DNA of 64,000 nucleotides from Marivita sp046591575 (GTDB lineage Bacteria; Pseudomonadota; Alphaproteobacteria; Rhodobacterales; Rhodobacteraceae). Position numbers and translations under genes: made by a program. Under the pieces are notes generated by a model that was given only the letters and a program-made list of their open reading frames with translations, had not been told where the DNA came from and did no database searches. This document shows, one piece after another, positions 25,510 through 34,997 of this stretch. Position 1 is the first letter of the stretch. Each line of letters begins with the position of its first letter. Location: contig NZ_JBIQWA010000003.1 in assembly GCF_046591575.1 (NCBI RefSeq), positions 482,057 through 546,056 on the forward strand, written 5' to 3'.

Positions 25510-26073
25510 CTATTGCTCCGGATGATAGGTATTGATGTTTTCGGGCATGCCTGCGGCCATCTTGGCAAGATCCAGCACCGCGCTGAACGCCACCAGAACC
25601 GTCGAAATCATCAGGGGAACAGACAGCGCAAGACGCGGCAGCTCAAACCCGCCTGGCAGGATGGCACCATCATAAACGCCGCGAGATGTCGCGATGACGG
25701 TGGGAATCTGCGAAATCAGGATGCCCGTGACCAGCAAGGTCGCAACATCGGTCAGTATCCGGGTCAAGGCGAACGCTCTTGGTCCCAGCATATTGGCCAG
25801 AAAATCAACCCGCACATCCTTGAGCCGGGCGTAAAGTGCAAAGAAGCCGAAGAACGACAGCCAGATGAAAAACACCATCGTCCAGGGCCACATCCAGTAA
25901 AATGAAATGTCAAACGGGCGCAGAAGAATTGTGGCGGTGGTCAGCCCGAGCATCACCAGAAGACAGATGTTGGACAGCCATAAAAACGCGCCACCCAACG
26001 ACCAGTTGAACCGGTCCGCAAGGTTGAGGGCCCGCTGAAGCGGACCCTCGGGAGTATATTCGCTCGGGATCAA
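25510..26073 (-). CDS. TRAP transporter small permease (DctQ)
   Basis: The 187-residue protein has four predicted membrane helices and the DctQ pattern 'WMWPWTMVFFIWLSFFGFFALYARLKDVRVDFL', with conserved acidic and basic residues after the second helix. It forms the permease complex with DctM. Its start overlaps the dctP stop by four bases, confirming the operon. Confidence 0.9.
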   Translation of the reverse strand: MIPSEYTPEGPLQRALNLADRFNWSLGGAFLWLSNICLLVMLGLTTATILLRPFDISFYWMWPWTMVFFIWLSFFGFFALYARLKDVRVDFLANMLGPRAFALTRILTDVATLLVTGILISQIPTVIATSRGVYDGAILPGGFELPRLALSVPLMISTVLVAFSAVLDLAKMAAGMPENINTYHPEQ

Positions 26074-27068
26074 TTGGAGGCTCGTGATGCTTCGATGGCG
26101 TCAACGAACCCTTCGGGAAGTTCCCCCTTCTCGGCCATCTCTTCGTAGTAAACCCGCATTTTTTCGACCAGCGGCGCGGTGTCGATGACGGTATAGGTCG
26201 TGCCCGCCGCCTTCATCCGCTCGATGCCTTCTTCGGCGACACTGAACATCAGATCCTGGGAATATGCGCCTGCCTCGTTATAGGCCTTCATCAACCCGGC
26301 GCGTGTGTCGTCGTCCAGCGCGTCCAGCGCCTGTTGATTGACCATAAAGCCAATCGACTGCCAATATTCATCATGGCGCGCGATATAGGGCGCGACTTCG
26401 TTAAACCGCATGGATTCAACCAGCGCGATTGGCGAATTGACAGCTTCCACGATCCCTTTTGAAATGCCCTGATACACTTCCGTCCAGGGCAACGTGATCA
26501 CCTCTGCACCCAGATTGTCCCAGGTCTCAATGGCGACCTTGTTCTCGTGCATGCGCAGTTTAATGTTTTCGATATCAGCCGCCGAATTTACCGGTTTGTT
26601 CGACACCATCACCCGAAACGGACCGCGCAGGATCTGCGTCGGGTCGCCCAAGGGCCGCACGCCAGACTGCGCGGCCGCGCTGTCAAACCACCCCGACACC
26701 GTGTCAGAGGTCATGAAGCGTTGCCAATGGTCATAATCGTCGAAGGCAAACGCGGCAGAGGTCCAGGCAAGCGCGGGCTCCCACTTTTTCATGTAGCCGA
26801 AGCCTTCGGCATAGATCTGGACGATGTTGGCCTGCAACTGCTCTAACACCGCGTCTTCCTTGCCAAGCTGTTCGTTGGGAAAGACATCAACCTTCAACGC
26901 GCCATTGGTGTATTCGGCGGTCAGGTCCGAGAACCGGCTGAACACTTTGCCCTCGGGGCTGTCCACCGGCATTTTTGTTGCCATGCGCCAGGTGGTCTCG
27001 GCCTGTGATGCAGTGGCAAAGCTCAGGGTCATGGCGACGGCCAGACCAAGTTTTGTGATTGTTTTCAT
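26070..27068 (-). CDS. TRAP transporter solute-binding protein (DctP)
   Basis: The 332-residue periplasmic receptor starts at ATG 27068 (GGGGAG about 8 nt upstream) with a signal peptide MKTITKLGLAVAMTLSFATASQA. The body is of the DctP family: 'DSPEGKVFSRFSDLTAEYTNGALKVDVFPNEQLGKEDAVLEQLQ', 'LRMHENKVAIETWDNLGAEVITLPWTEVYQGISKGIVEAVNSPIALVES' (the latter contains the conserved Pro and Glu of the binding site). The ligand is probably a small organic acid, keto acid or lactam. The long upstream extension of the reading frame lies in the creatininase gene and is not used. Confidence 0.92.
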   Translation of the reverse strand: MKTITKLGLAVAMTLSFATASQAETTWRMATKMPVDSPEGKVFSRFSDLTAEYTNGALKVDVFPNEQLGKEDAVLEQLQANIVQIYAEGFGYMKKWEPALAWTSAAFAFDDYDHWQRFMTSDTVSGWFDSAAAQSGVRPLGDPTQILRGPFRVMVSNKPVNSAADIENIKLRMHENKVAIETWDNLGAEVITLPWTEVYQGISKGIVEAVNSPIALVESMRFNEVAPYIARHDEYWQSIGFMVNQQALDALDDDTRAGLMKAYNEAGAYSQDLMFSVAEEGIERMKAAGTTYTVIDTAPLVEKMRVYYEEMAEKGELPEGFVDAIEASRASN

Positions 27069-27093
27069 GCTGTTTCTCCCCAGTAAGATGTGA

Positions 27094-27903
27094 TTAGTCG
27101 TGCAAGCCGCGCGCAACGTGGTCGCGCACGAGGCCCGCACCAATTTTCGCAAGCCGCGTGACCAGCTTTTCACCGGTTTCGGCACTGCTGAGCGTCGGAT
27201 CACAATTGTAGGCCCCGGTTTCGGTGGCCTCCAACGCCTCGATCGGGGCCTGAATGTTGACCCCGTCATAGCGCAGGGTTGAAAACCCAGAGACATCCAG
27301 CCCCTTGACTTTGGCCCCGGTGGGGGACGGACGGATCAGATCCTCGCGCAGCAGGTTCGGATAAAAGTGCAGGCCCACAGATGTCAGCGGATCGCCCCCA
27401 TGCCCAGACACTTTTGCCGCTTTTTCCTTGCCGATCATGTCAGGCAAAAGACCATATGCGACCTGCCACAGATACATTGACGGCACGAACAGCCCCGCCT
27501 TGTGCCGCCAGCGCAGCGCAACCTCTGTGATCACCGGAACATTGCCGCCATGGCCGTTGACGATCATGATCTTACGGATCTTGTGCCGCGACAGGCAGGC
27601 AAACATATCGTCAATAATGGCCGCAAGCGTCGCATGACTGATGGAAATGCCGCCATGACTGGAATCAAAGTAGTCGCGCCCGCCAAACGGAATAACCGGG
27701 GCCACGAATGTGGCGACACCGTCGGCCCGGGCCGCCTTGGCGATCTCGATCGCAACCAGATCAGCCGCCATATAATCGCCCATGGGGGCATGGATACCCT
27801 GATCCTCAAGCGAGCCCATGGGCAGCAGAACAACGGCGTCTTCGGTCAGGTTCTGGCGGGCTTCTTCGGATGTCAGTTCAGCCATGCGGATCTTGTCGAT
27901 CAT
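27094..27903 (-). CDS. creatininase family amidohydrolase
   Basis: The 269-residue enzyme matches the creatininase/mycofactocin MftE-like fold: 'VVLLPMGSLEDQGIHAPMGDYMAAD' (metal ligands Glu/His/Asp region), 'VIPFGGRDYFDSSHGGISIS', and 'RKIMIVNGHGGN'. Family members are Mn/Zn-dependent and open cyclic amides such as creatinine. It begins at ATG 27903 with AGGAG upstream and leads the creatininase-dctPQM-rraA operon, so the imported molecule is likely a cyclic amide or a product of one. A weak hairpin with T tract (GCCT-GACA-AGGC-TTTT, minus strand, 27976-27991) separates it from the ABC operon upstream. Confidence 0.82.
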   Translation of the reverse strand: MIDKIRMAELTSEEARQNLTEDAVVLLPMGSLEDQGIHAPMGDYMAADLVAIEIAKAARADGVATFVAPVIPFGGRDYFDSSHGGISISHATLAAIIDDMFACLSRHKIRKIMIVNGHGGNVPVITEVALRWRHKAGLFVPSMYLWQVAYGLLPDMIGKEKAAKVSGHGGDPLTSVGLHFYPNLLREDLIRPSPTGAKVKGLDVSGFSTLRYDGVNIQAPIEALEATETGAYNCDPTLSSAETGEKLVTRLAKIGAGLVRDHVARGLHD

Positions 27904-28002
27904 TGGCGCACTCCTGCGATTGTGTTGCATCAGTTGCCGTCAATCAAACGATTGCAGATGCCCGACGTCCAATCGAAAAGCCTTGTCAGGCGATAGAAAT
28001 TT

Positions 28003-29010
28003 TTATGCTGGCACCGGCACTTTCACCGGACCCGCCTTGATACAGGCGACACGCCAATTGGGCCCTTGCGAGGCCAGCGGCGGCACATCCTGCGCGCAAG
28101 CGGCCTCGGCGATGGGACATCGGGTGCGGAACGGGCACCCCGATGGCGGGTTCATCGGGCTGGGCAATTCGCCCGGCAGAACGCGATCCTCCAGCGATGT
28201 CTCGCGCGGTTTAAGCGACGGCGTCGATTCCAGCAGCGCGCGGGTATAGGGATGCGCCGGGGTTCCAAACACCAGTGCAGCGGGGCCTTCCTCAACGATG
28301 CGGCCCAGATACATGACCACGATCCGGTTACACAGATGGCGCACCACATGCAGGTCATGGCTGATAAACAGCATCGCCAGATCCAGATCGCTGCGCAGAT
28401 CCATCAGCAGATTGACCACCTGCGCCTGAATGGACACGTCCAACGCCGAAACCGGCTCGTCGGCGACGATGAAATCCGGCCGGGTGGCCAAGGCCCGCGC
28501 GACCGCGATCCGCTGCCGCTGACCACCGGAAAACTCGTGCGGACGGCGGTGGATCGCATCACGCGACAGGCCCACCTGTTCGGTCAGCCTGACGACCTCG
28601 GCCGCGATCTCGGTGCGTGGCACGATGTTATGGATGCGCAACCCATCGGCCAGTTGCGCGCCGACGCTGCGGCGCGGGTCCAGCGATCCGAACGGGTCCT
28701 GGAACACCATCTGCATCCGCCGCGCCAGCCGCCGCCGGTCGGCCCCCTGCACCGTTGACAGCTCACGCCCGTCAAATGCAACAGTGCCGGTCGTCGGCGC
28801 GTCCAGCCCCATCATGATGCGGCCCAGGGTCGATTTCCCGCATCCGGATTCCCCAACCACACCGACAGTTTCGCCCTTCGATATGCTCAGATCAACATCG
28901 CGCACTGCCCAGACATCACGGGGACGGCCCAAAAGCCCTTTTCGCATGGGAAAATTGCGCCCCAAACCGCGCGCCTGAACCAATATGCGCTCTGCCAAGG
29001 GGTCAGCCAT
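28003..29010 (-). CDS. dipeptide/oligopeptide ABC transporter ATPase (DppF/OppF type)
   Basis: This 335-residue ATPase carries Walker A GESGCGKST, signature SGGQRQR, Walker B FIVADEP and the H-loop SHD, followed by the oligopeptide-transporter C-terminal cysteine-containing segment (NPPSGCPFRTRCPIAEAAC). It pairs with the ATPase half of the adjacent fusion. The start ATG 29010 has GAGG 7 nt upstream and overlaps the previous stop by one base (TGATG); a GTG at 29013 is the alternative. Confidence 0.92.
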   Translation of the reverse strand: MADPLAERILVQARGLGRNFPMRKGLLGRPRDVWAVRDVDLSISKGETVGVVGESGCGKSTLGRIMMGLDAPTTGTVAFDGRELSTVQGADRRRLARRMQMVFQDPFGSLDPRRSVGAQLADGLRIHNIVPRTEIAAEVVRLTEQVGLSRDAIHRRPHEFSGGQRQRIAVARALATRPDFIVADEPVSALDVSIQAQVVNLLMDLRSDLDLAMLFISHDLHVVRHLCNRIVVMYLGRIVEEGPAALVFGTPAHPYTRALLESTPSLKPRETSLEDRVLPGELPSPMNPPSGCPFRTRCPIAEAACAQDVPPLASQGPNWRVACIKAGPVKVPVPA

Positions 29011-30875
29011 CACGTCACCTCTTTCCAGCGGATACAGCGGGTGGATCTGTCTGCCGAAGGTCGCTCCATGTTCGGGATCACCGCGGCACAGGCGTCAGTG
29101 GCGTAAGAGCATCGCGGCGCGAAACGGCAGCCTGGTGGCATGGCGTTGGGCGTCGGCACTGTGCCGGGAATGGCCTCCAGCCGCTCTGCCCCGCCTTCCG
29201 GGACCGACGCGATCAAGGCCGCCGTGTACGGGTGGCGCGGGCGGTCAAACACCTGATCCACCGGCCCCTCCTCCACAACTTCGCCAGCATACATCACCGT
29301 CACCTGATCGGCGATTTCGGCAACCACAGCCAGATCATGGGTGACAAATATCAGCCCCATCCCGTCGGTTTCGTCCTTCAAATTTTGAAACAGCTTCAGG
29401 ATCTGTGCCTGTATCGTCGGATCAAGCGCCGTTGTCGGCTCGTCCGCGATCAGCAGGCGCGGGTCGTTCGCCACGGCCACGGCAATCATCGCGCGTTGCC
29501 GCTGACCCCCAGACAATTCATGCGGATAGGATCGCACCCGGCGTTCCGGATCGGGCAACCCGACCTGCCGCAGCAAAGCGACCACGCGTTTCTTTAATGC
29601 CTCATCGTCGATCTGGGTATGCGCGCGGATCGCCTCGCCCACCTGTTCGCCGATGCGCAGCACCGGGTTCAGCGCAGCGGCGGCGTCCTGAAAGACCATC
29701 GACACCTCGCGCCCGCGCAGGCTGCGGAACGCGTCCTCGCCCAGCGCCGCCAGATCCACATGCGCGCCATCGCGGCAGGTGAACAGCGCGCGCCCTCCAC
29801 TGACACTCAAAACATCCGACAACAACCCGGTCAGCGCCAGCCCTGTCAGCGTTTTGCCCGACCCGCTTTCGCCAACAATGGCGCGGGTTTCGCCCGGCAT
29901 CACGGTGAACGACACCGCGCGGACCAGTTCGGTCTTGCGGTATTCCCCGTCAAGCGCGATGGACAGGTCCTCGACGCGCAGCAACGCGCTGTCCTGTGTG
30001 TCGGGCACAACTTCGGACACGACCTGAGGACGTTTCGCTCGGCGCAGCCACAGCGCGCCGCCCCCCGTCACACCGCGCGGATCAAGCGCCGATTGCAGCC
30101 GGTCGCACAACAGGTTGAACGTCAGGATCGTGCCCGCCAGCGCCAGTGAGGGCCAGACCAGCAGCAGCCATTGCTGCTCCATCGCGCCGCGCGCGGCCCG
30201 GATCATCAAGCCCCAGGACGGCGTCGGGGGTACGACGCCAAGGCCCAGAAAGCTTAGCCCGCTTTCGATCACCATCGCCGAGGCGACCACCAAAGACATT
30301 TGCACCAGCAAGGGCGGCAGGATGTTCGGCAACACGGTGCGCACCAGAACCTGTGCCGGATGCGCGCCCAGTGCCGTTTGGGCGGTGACGTAATCAAGCG
30401 ACCGCACCTGCAAGGTCGCGGCATAGACCACACGTGCATAGTTCGGTGTGTATAGAAGTGTCAGCGCAAGGATCAGCGGCCACGTCCCGGCACCCAGAAT
30501 TGTGACCACCAGCAGCGCCAGAAGCAGTGGCGGCAGGCACAGGATCGCCTCGGAAAAGCGCACGGTCACGATCTCGACAAAGCCGCGAAAGAACCCGCCC
30601 AGCAGGCCCAGCGTTGTCCCGATCATTGCCGCCGCCAGCGCCGCTCCAACGGCGATAAACAACGAGGCGCGCCCGCCCCAAATCAACCGTGACAGCACGT
30701 CGCGTCCAAATTCGTCCTGACCCAGCCAATGCGCGGCGGACGGCCCGGCAAAGCGGTTCGGGATGTTCATCTCGCGCGTGTCATAAAGCGGCAAGACCGG
30801 TGCCAGCAACACCAGCGCAACAATAGCCGACGCAATCGCCAAAGGCAGGATCAGCCTCTTTTGCGCGGTTGTCAT
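29010..30875 (-). CDS. fused DppC permease and DppD ATPase
   Basis: This 621-residue protein joins two subunits that are normally separate. Residues 1-275 are a DppC-type permease, with 'HWLGQDEFGRDVLSRLIWGGRASLFIAVG' and the EAA-like loop region 'LGAHPAQVLVRTVLPNI', ending in 'LQSALDPRG'. Residues about 300-621 are a DppD-type ATPase, with Walker A GESGSGKT, signature LSGGQRQR, Walker B LLIADEP, the SHD-equivalent THD and a C-terminal Cys motif (PPGCRFAPRCSYATDAC). The linker (about 275-300) is short. Its stop and start overlap its neighbours, so the gene is not an artefact of an interrupted frame. Such permease-ATPase fusions are known in some peptide and glutathione-type transporters. Confidence 0.92.
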   Translation of the reverse strand: MTTAQKRLILPLAIASAIVALVLLAPVLPLYDTREMNIPNRFAGPSAAHWLGQDEFGRDVLSRLIWGGRASLFIAVGAALAAAMIGTTLGLLGGFFRGFVEIVTVRFSEAILCLPPLLLALLVVTILGAGTWPLILALTLLYTPNYARVVYAATLQVRSLDYVTAQTALGAHPAQVLVRTVLPNILPPLLVQMSLVVASAMVIESGLSFLGLGVVPPTPSWGLMIRAARGAMEQQWLLLVWPSLALAGTILTFNLLCDRLQSALDPRGVTGGGALWLRRAKRPQVVSEVVPDTQDSALLRVEDLSIALDGEYRKTELVRAVSFTVMPGETRAIVGESGSGKTLTGLALTGLLSDVLSVSGGRALFTCRDGAHVDLAALGEDAFRSLRGREVSMVFQDAAAALNPVLRIGEQVGEAIRAHTQIDDEALKKRVVALLRQVGLPDPERRVRSYPHELSGGQRQRAMIAVAVANDPRLLIADEPTTALDPTIQAQILKLFQNLKDETDGMGLIFVTHDLAVVAEIADQVTVMYAGEVVEEGPVDQVFDRPRHPYTAALIASVPEGGAERLEAIPGTVPTPNAMPPGCRFAPRCSYATDACAAVIPNMERPSADRSTRCIRWKEVT

Positions 30876-31831
30876 CGGTTCACCAATGAGATGCGCGGAT
30901 CAAGCGCCGCGTTCAGCACATCCACCACGAGGTTGAGGAACACAAAAAGGATCGAGATTGTCATGACGATGCCCACGACTTCGGGATAGTCGCGCGCATC
31001 GACCGCCGCGACAAGATAGCCGGACAGGCCCGGCCAGTTGAACACGAACTCAACCAGAACCGTCCCGCCGATCAGCGTGCCCATCTCAAGACCCAAAATG
31101 GTCAGAACCGGGATCAGCGCGTTTCGCACGATATGGCGGCGCAATATCCGCTTGCGCGGCAGCCCCTTGGCGCGCGCGGTGCGCACATAATCGCGCTGAA
31201 GCACTTCGAGCACCGACGCCCGGCTCATGCGGGTGATCACCGCCAGCAAGGCCAAAGCAACAGTGCCCGCAGGCAGCAACAGCAGTTTGAAATGCTCGAC
31301 CGGGTCTTCGGAAAAGGGAACATAGCCGCCCGCAGGCATGATCTTGAGCTGTTGGGCAAAGATCAGGATCACCACCGATCCGACCACAAAAACCGGCGTG
31401 GACAAGGCAGCAGAGGCGAAAAAGGAAATCACGCCATCCGCCCGGCTATTGGCGTGAATGGCGGCATAGGTGCCCAGTGGCACGCCGATCCCCGTGGCAA
31501 TCAGCGACGCCAGCACGATCACCTCAAGGGTGCGCGGAAGCCGTTTGGCGATCTGTTCGATCACCGGCGCACCGTCGCGAAACGATGCGCCAAGATCACC
31601 GGTCAGGACACCGCCCAGATGGTCGAGATATTGTTGCCAGATCGGCGCGTTCAGCCCCATCTTTTCCCGCAACGCCTCTACTGCCGCCGGATCAGCCGCG
31701 ATAGAGCCCTGGCTTAGCAAAAGCTCAGCCGGATCGCCGGGGATGAGGTGCAGCAGCAAGAAAACGGCCGTCACCACAACCCAGACCAGAAACAGCGCAA
31801 CAACGCTGCGATAGGCAATATATCTCAGCAT
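30872..31831 (-). CDS. dipeptide-type ABC transporter permease (DppB)
   Basis: The 319-residue inner-membrane protein has the DppB/OppB order: an N-terminal helix (MLRYIAYRSVVALFLVWVVVTAVFLLLHLIPGDP), 'MGLNAPIWQQYLDHLGGVLTGDLGASFRDGAPV', and the EAA loop 'LPRKRILRRHIVRNALIPVLTILGLEMGTLIGGTV'. It starts at ATG 31831, eight bases after the substrate-binding protein stop, and ends in an ATGA overlap with the fused DppCD gene. Confidence 0.92.
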   Translation of the reverse strand: MLRYIAYRSVVALFLVWVVVTAVFLLLHLIPGDPAELLLSQGSIAADPAAVEALREKMGLNAPIWQQYLDHLGGVLTGDLGASFRDGAPVIEQIAKRLPRTLEVIVLASLIATGIGVPLGTYAAIHANSRADGVISFFASAALSTPVFVVGSVVILIFAQQLKIMPAGGYVPFSEDPVEHFKLLLLPAGTVALALLAVITRMSRASVLEVLQRDYVRTARAKGLPRKRILRRHIVRNALIPVLTILGLEMGTLIGGTVLVEFVFNWPGLSGYLVAAVDARDYPEVVGIVMTISILFVFLNLVVDVLNAALDPRISLVNR

Positions 31832-31839
31832 TGCGGGGC

Positions 31840-33372
31840 TTAGCCCACCACGGTTTCTTCCAGCGTCAGGCCGGAATAAAAGGTCAGCTGACCAGGCATA
31901 TTGGCAAAGCCGGATACCGCATTGGTCATCGCATAGCCCTGAGACCGCCACGCCAGCCCGACAATGGGCACCGTGTCAATCGCCGCTTTTTCCAACCCGT
32001 GGTAGATTGCCTTGCGGGCCTCGTTGTCAAACTCGGCACGGCCGCGCGCGAAAGCCTCGGTGATGTCCGGGGTCTCCATGCCGAAACTGCGCACAAAGCT
32101 GTTGGGAAGTGAGCCGTCAAGGATATTGCTCAGACCGTCAGGATCGTTATTGGCAGCCGTGGTGCCCATGACCGCCAGGTCATACTGGCCCTCATTGCCT
32201 TTCTGCACCCGCGAGGACCATTCCGGCAGATCAAGCTGCACATTGATGCCGATCATCGACAGATAGGCCTGACAGACCTCGGCGGTGGATTGGTGCATCC
32301 CGTATTGCGCGGTCGACAGCATCGTGCAGTCAAACCCGTCCGGATAGCCCGCCTCGGCCAGCAGCGCTTTGGCCTTCTCCGGGTCATAGCTCCACGCATC
32401 CTTGAACTCCGGATTGTAGAACTCTGACTGCTCGGCAATGGGCAGATGAGCCAGCGGGCCGCCCCGGTCAAAGAACGCCGCAGCCACGATGTCTTCGCGC
32501 TTGATCGCATGGGCAACCGCGCGGCGCACCAATGGGTTGTCAAACGGCGCGCGGGTGGCGTTGAAGGTCAGGTACATGAACGGCCCGCTGCGGGTATCAA
32601 GCTTTAGATCGGAGTTGTCTTCGATCCGGCTCATCGACTGCCACGGGACATATTCGATCAGATCCACATCCCCCGCCTCAAGCGCCGCGACGCGCAGGTT
32701 TTCGTCGGCATAAACCGTCGCCTCGACGCCGGCCAGTTTGGGCAGACCGTCCTTGTAGTAATCGGGATTGGCGGTCAGGTTGAGCGACACGCCCCGATCC
32801 CGCCCTGTCAGCTTGAACGGACCCGCGCCCATCTGGGTGTCGCGCGGTTCGCCCTTTTTGATCATGGGCATATTGTAATGGGCGAACCACCCCGGCAGCA
32901 CCGCCAACGGTTCGGCCGTCGACATGCGCACGGTCTTGTTATCCGGTGTCTCGACCCCGGTGATCAAGGCAAGCTGGCCTTGAAGATAGGCGGCAGAGTC
33001 AGGCTTTTGCGCCTCGGTCACGTTCCAGGCGATATCTTCGGCGGTGACGGGTGATCCATCATGCCATTTTGCGTCGCGCAAGCGGAACGTCCAGACGCCG
33101 TCATCGTCCACATCCCAGCTTTCCGCCAGCTCGCCCCGCATCTTGCCGTCGCGGTCATAGCTGACAAGACCGCGATGCATCAGCAGCTTGATGGTGCCTG
33201 CCGCCGTCCCGGATGAGGCCCACGCATCAAAGCTGGGCGGATAGCTGGACAGCGCAAAGCGCAACGTGCCGCCTTCCTGCGCGTGAAGCGCGCGTGGTCC
33301 GACGAACGCGAGGCCACCGGCAATCGCCCCGGTCGCTGCAAGAAAATGGCGGCGATTCAGATCGTTGGTCAT
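31840..33372 (-). CDS. ABC transporter substrate-binding protein, peptide type (SBP family 5)
   Basis: The 510-residue periplasmic receptor begins with a twin-arginine signal (NRRHFLAATGAIAGGLAFVGPRALHA). The body fits family 5 (DppA/OppA): 'LAESWDVDDDGVWTFRLRDAKWHDGSPVTAEDIAWNV', 'LVRRAVAHAIKREDIV', and 'YDPEKAKALLAEAGYPDGFDCTML'. It delivers its ligand to DppB/DppCD/DppF encoded immediately downstream. Co-transcription with hydantoinase-type genes suggests a lactam, hydantoin or gamma-glutamyl compound as ligand. Confidence 0.92.
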   Translation of the reverse strand: MTNDLNRRHFLAATGAIAGGLAFVGPRALHAQEGGTLRFALSSYPPSFDAWASSGTAAGTIKLLMHRGLVSYDRDGKMRGELAESWDVDDDGVWTFRLRDAKWHDGSPVTAEDIAWNVTEAQKPDSAAYLQGQLALITGVETPDNKTVRMSTAEPLAVLPGWFAHYNMPMIKKGEPRDTQMGAGPFKLTGRDRGVSLNLTANPDYYKDGLPKLAGVEATVYADENLRVAALEAGDVDLIEYVPWQSMSRIEDNSDLKLDTRSGPFMYLTFNATRAPFDNPLVRRAVAHAIKREDIVAAAFFDRGGPLAHLPIAEQSEFYNPEFKDAWSYDPEKAKALLAEAGYPDGFDCTMLSTAQYGMHQSTAEVCQAYLSMIGINVQLDLPEWSSRVQKGNEGQYDLAVMGTTAANNDPDGLSNILDGSLPNSFVRSFGMETPDITEAFARGRAEFDNEARKAIYHGLEKAAIDTVPIVGLAWRSQGYAMTNAVSGFANMPGQLTFYSGLTLEETVVG

Positions 33373-33431
33373 ATAAGGTCTCCTTGTTGAGTGCAGAGCA
33401 TTCTGTCCGCTCTGTCTGGTTGCATCAGATG

Positions 33432-34997
33432 TTAGTCTGCTTTTGTGTCAGGTGCGCCATGGCCTCCTCCGCCGGGGGTCACGACCTCAAGCCATTCGCC
33501 TGCTTTCAGGGTGCCACTGCCACGCTCGAACGTCTCGGTGTCGGGTCCGGTGTCAAAGCCCCCATGCCCTCCGGCCCCCCCTCCGTTCAGCCCCCAGGAC
33601 CGGGACTGGTTGCGCGAAATGTCGACGCGCACCATGCAATCCTCTGTCGCGCGATAGACCCGGCGCAAGCCCATACCGCCTCGGTGACGCCCCGCGCCGC
33701 CGGACCCGTCGATCAGTTCATAGCGTTCCAGCGTCAGCGGATATTCCAGCTCCAGCGCCTCGATCGGCAGGTTGGAGGTGTTGGTGACATGAACATGAAT
33801 CCCGTCCAGCCCGTCCCGGTCCGCCCGCGCGCCGCCGCCACCGCCGATGGTTTCCAGATAGACCCAATAGCTGCCCGCATCCGGGCCGCTCAGGCGGGTG
33901 CCGGAAAACACCGCGACGGTGCAGGTCGAATTGGTACAGGCCGAGACGCGCTTGGGGGCGGCTTGCGCCAGGGCACCAAGGATCAGGTCGGCCACCCGCT
34001 GACAGGTTTGCACCCGCCCGTTGACCGCGGCAGGATGCGTACAATTGAGAACCGAACCCTCTGGCGCGCTGACCGTGATCGGCCGCGCCAGTCCGGCATT
34101 GGGCAGAACTGTCGGGTCCACCACCGATTTGACGATGTAATACACCGTCGCCAAAAGCGCCGTGCGCGTCATGTTGATGCCGGACCGGACCTGCGGCGGA
34201 GCCTCGAAATCAAGCGATATGTCGTCGCCCGCGATGGTGATCGTCACCGCCAAAGGCAGCGGATCATCGAAATCCAGACTGTCGAACACGTCCTCGAACC
34301 GCCATTGCCCGTCTGGCAGCTCTGCCAGTCCGGCGCGCATCTTACGCTCTGCATAGTCCAGCAGAGCCACGCCCGAGGCCAGCACGGTATCGACGCCATA
34401 CCGTGCGCACAGGTCGGTGAACCGGCGCACGCCGACGCGGTTGGCGGCCATCTGCGCGCGCAGATCAGACAGGCGTTCGCGCGGGACTTGGCAATTCAGC
34501 AAGATCAGGTCCTGCACATCCTTTTGCAACGCGCCCGCGCGATAAAGCCGGATCGGTGGAATGCGCAAACCTTCCTGATAGATATGGGCATGGCCCCGGT
34601 CCACAAAGTCCGAATGATGCGCAAGATTGACCGTCCATGCAGCCAATGTGCCGTCGATGAAAATCGGCTCTGCCAACACAATATCCGGCAGATGCGTTCC
34701 GCCCCCGCGATAGGCGTCATTGCCCACAAACACATCGCCCGGGCGCATATCGGCCGGATCATGCGCGTCCAGCACCATGGGGATGAAATCAAGAAAGCTG
34801 CCCAGATGGATCGGAATATGCTCGGCCTGGCACAGCGTGCGCCCTTCGCGGTCAAAAAGCGCGGTCGAACAATCGCGGCGTTCCTTGATATTGGTCGAAT
34901 ACGACGCCCGCACCAGCGCCTCGCCAGTTTCCTCGACAATAGAAGACAGCGCCGCGCCGATCACTTCGACGGTGATGGGATCAAGTGCGACAGTCAC
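33432..34997 (-). CDS. hydantoinase/5-oxoprolinase B-type subunit
   Basis: The 521-residue protein matches the hydantoinase B/oxoprolinase beta family: 'DPITVEVIGAALSSIVEETGEALVRASYSTNIKERRDCSTALFD', 'GDVFVGNDAYRGGGTHLPDIVLAEPIF', 'IQEGLRIPPIRLY'-like 'YQEGLRIPPIRLYRAG', and the Gly-rich end 'ETIGGGGGARADRDGLDGIHVHVTNTSNLPIEALE'. It forms a heteromeric ATP-dependent amidohydrolase with the A subunit, opening cyclic amides (hydantoins, 5-oxoproline) or carboxylating ketones in related enzymes. It overlaps the A gene by four bases. Confidence 0.9.
   Translation of the reverse strand: MTVALDPITVEVIGAALSSIVEETGEALVRASYSTNIKERRDCSTALFDREGRTLCQAEHIPIHLGSFLDFIPMVLDAHDPADMRPGDVFVGNDAYRGGGTHLPDIVLAEPIFIDGTLAAWTVNLAHHSDFVDRGHAHIYQEGLRIPPIRLYRAGALQKDVQDLILLNCQVPRERLSDLRAQMAANRVGVRRFTDLCARYGVDTVLASGVALLDYAERKMRAGLAELPDGQWRFEDVFDSLDFDDPLPLAVTITIAGDDISLDFEAPPQVRSGINMTRTALLATVYYIVKSVVDPTVLPNAGLARPITVSAPEGSVLNCTHPAAVNGRVQTCQRVADLILGALAQAAPKRVSACTNSTCTVAVFSGTRLSGPDAGSYWVYLETIGGGGGARADRDGLDGIHVHVTNTSNLPIEALELEYPLTLERYELIDGSGGAGRHRGGMGLRRVYRATEDCMVRVDISRNQSRSWGLNGGGAGGHGGFDTGPDTETFERGSGTLKAGEWLEVVTPGGGGHGAPDTKAD

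Noticed and set aside
27976..27991. short hairpin with T tract between ABC and creatininase operons
   Set aside because: The stem has only four base pairs, too weak to assert as a terminator; noted in the creatininase entry.
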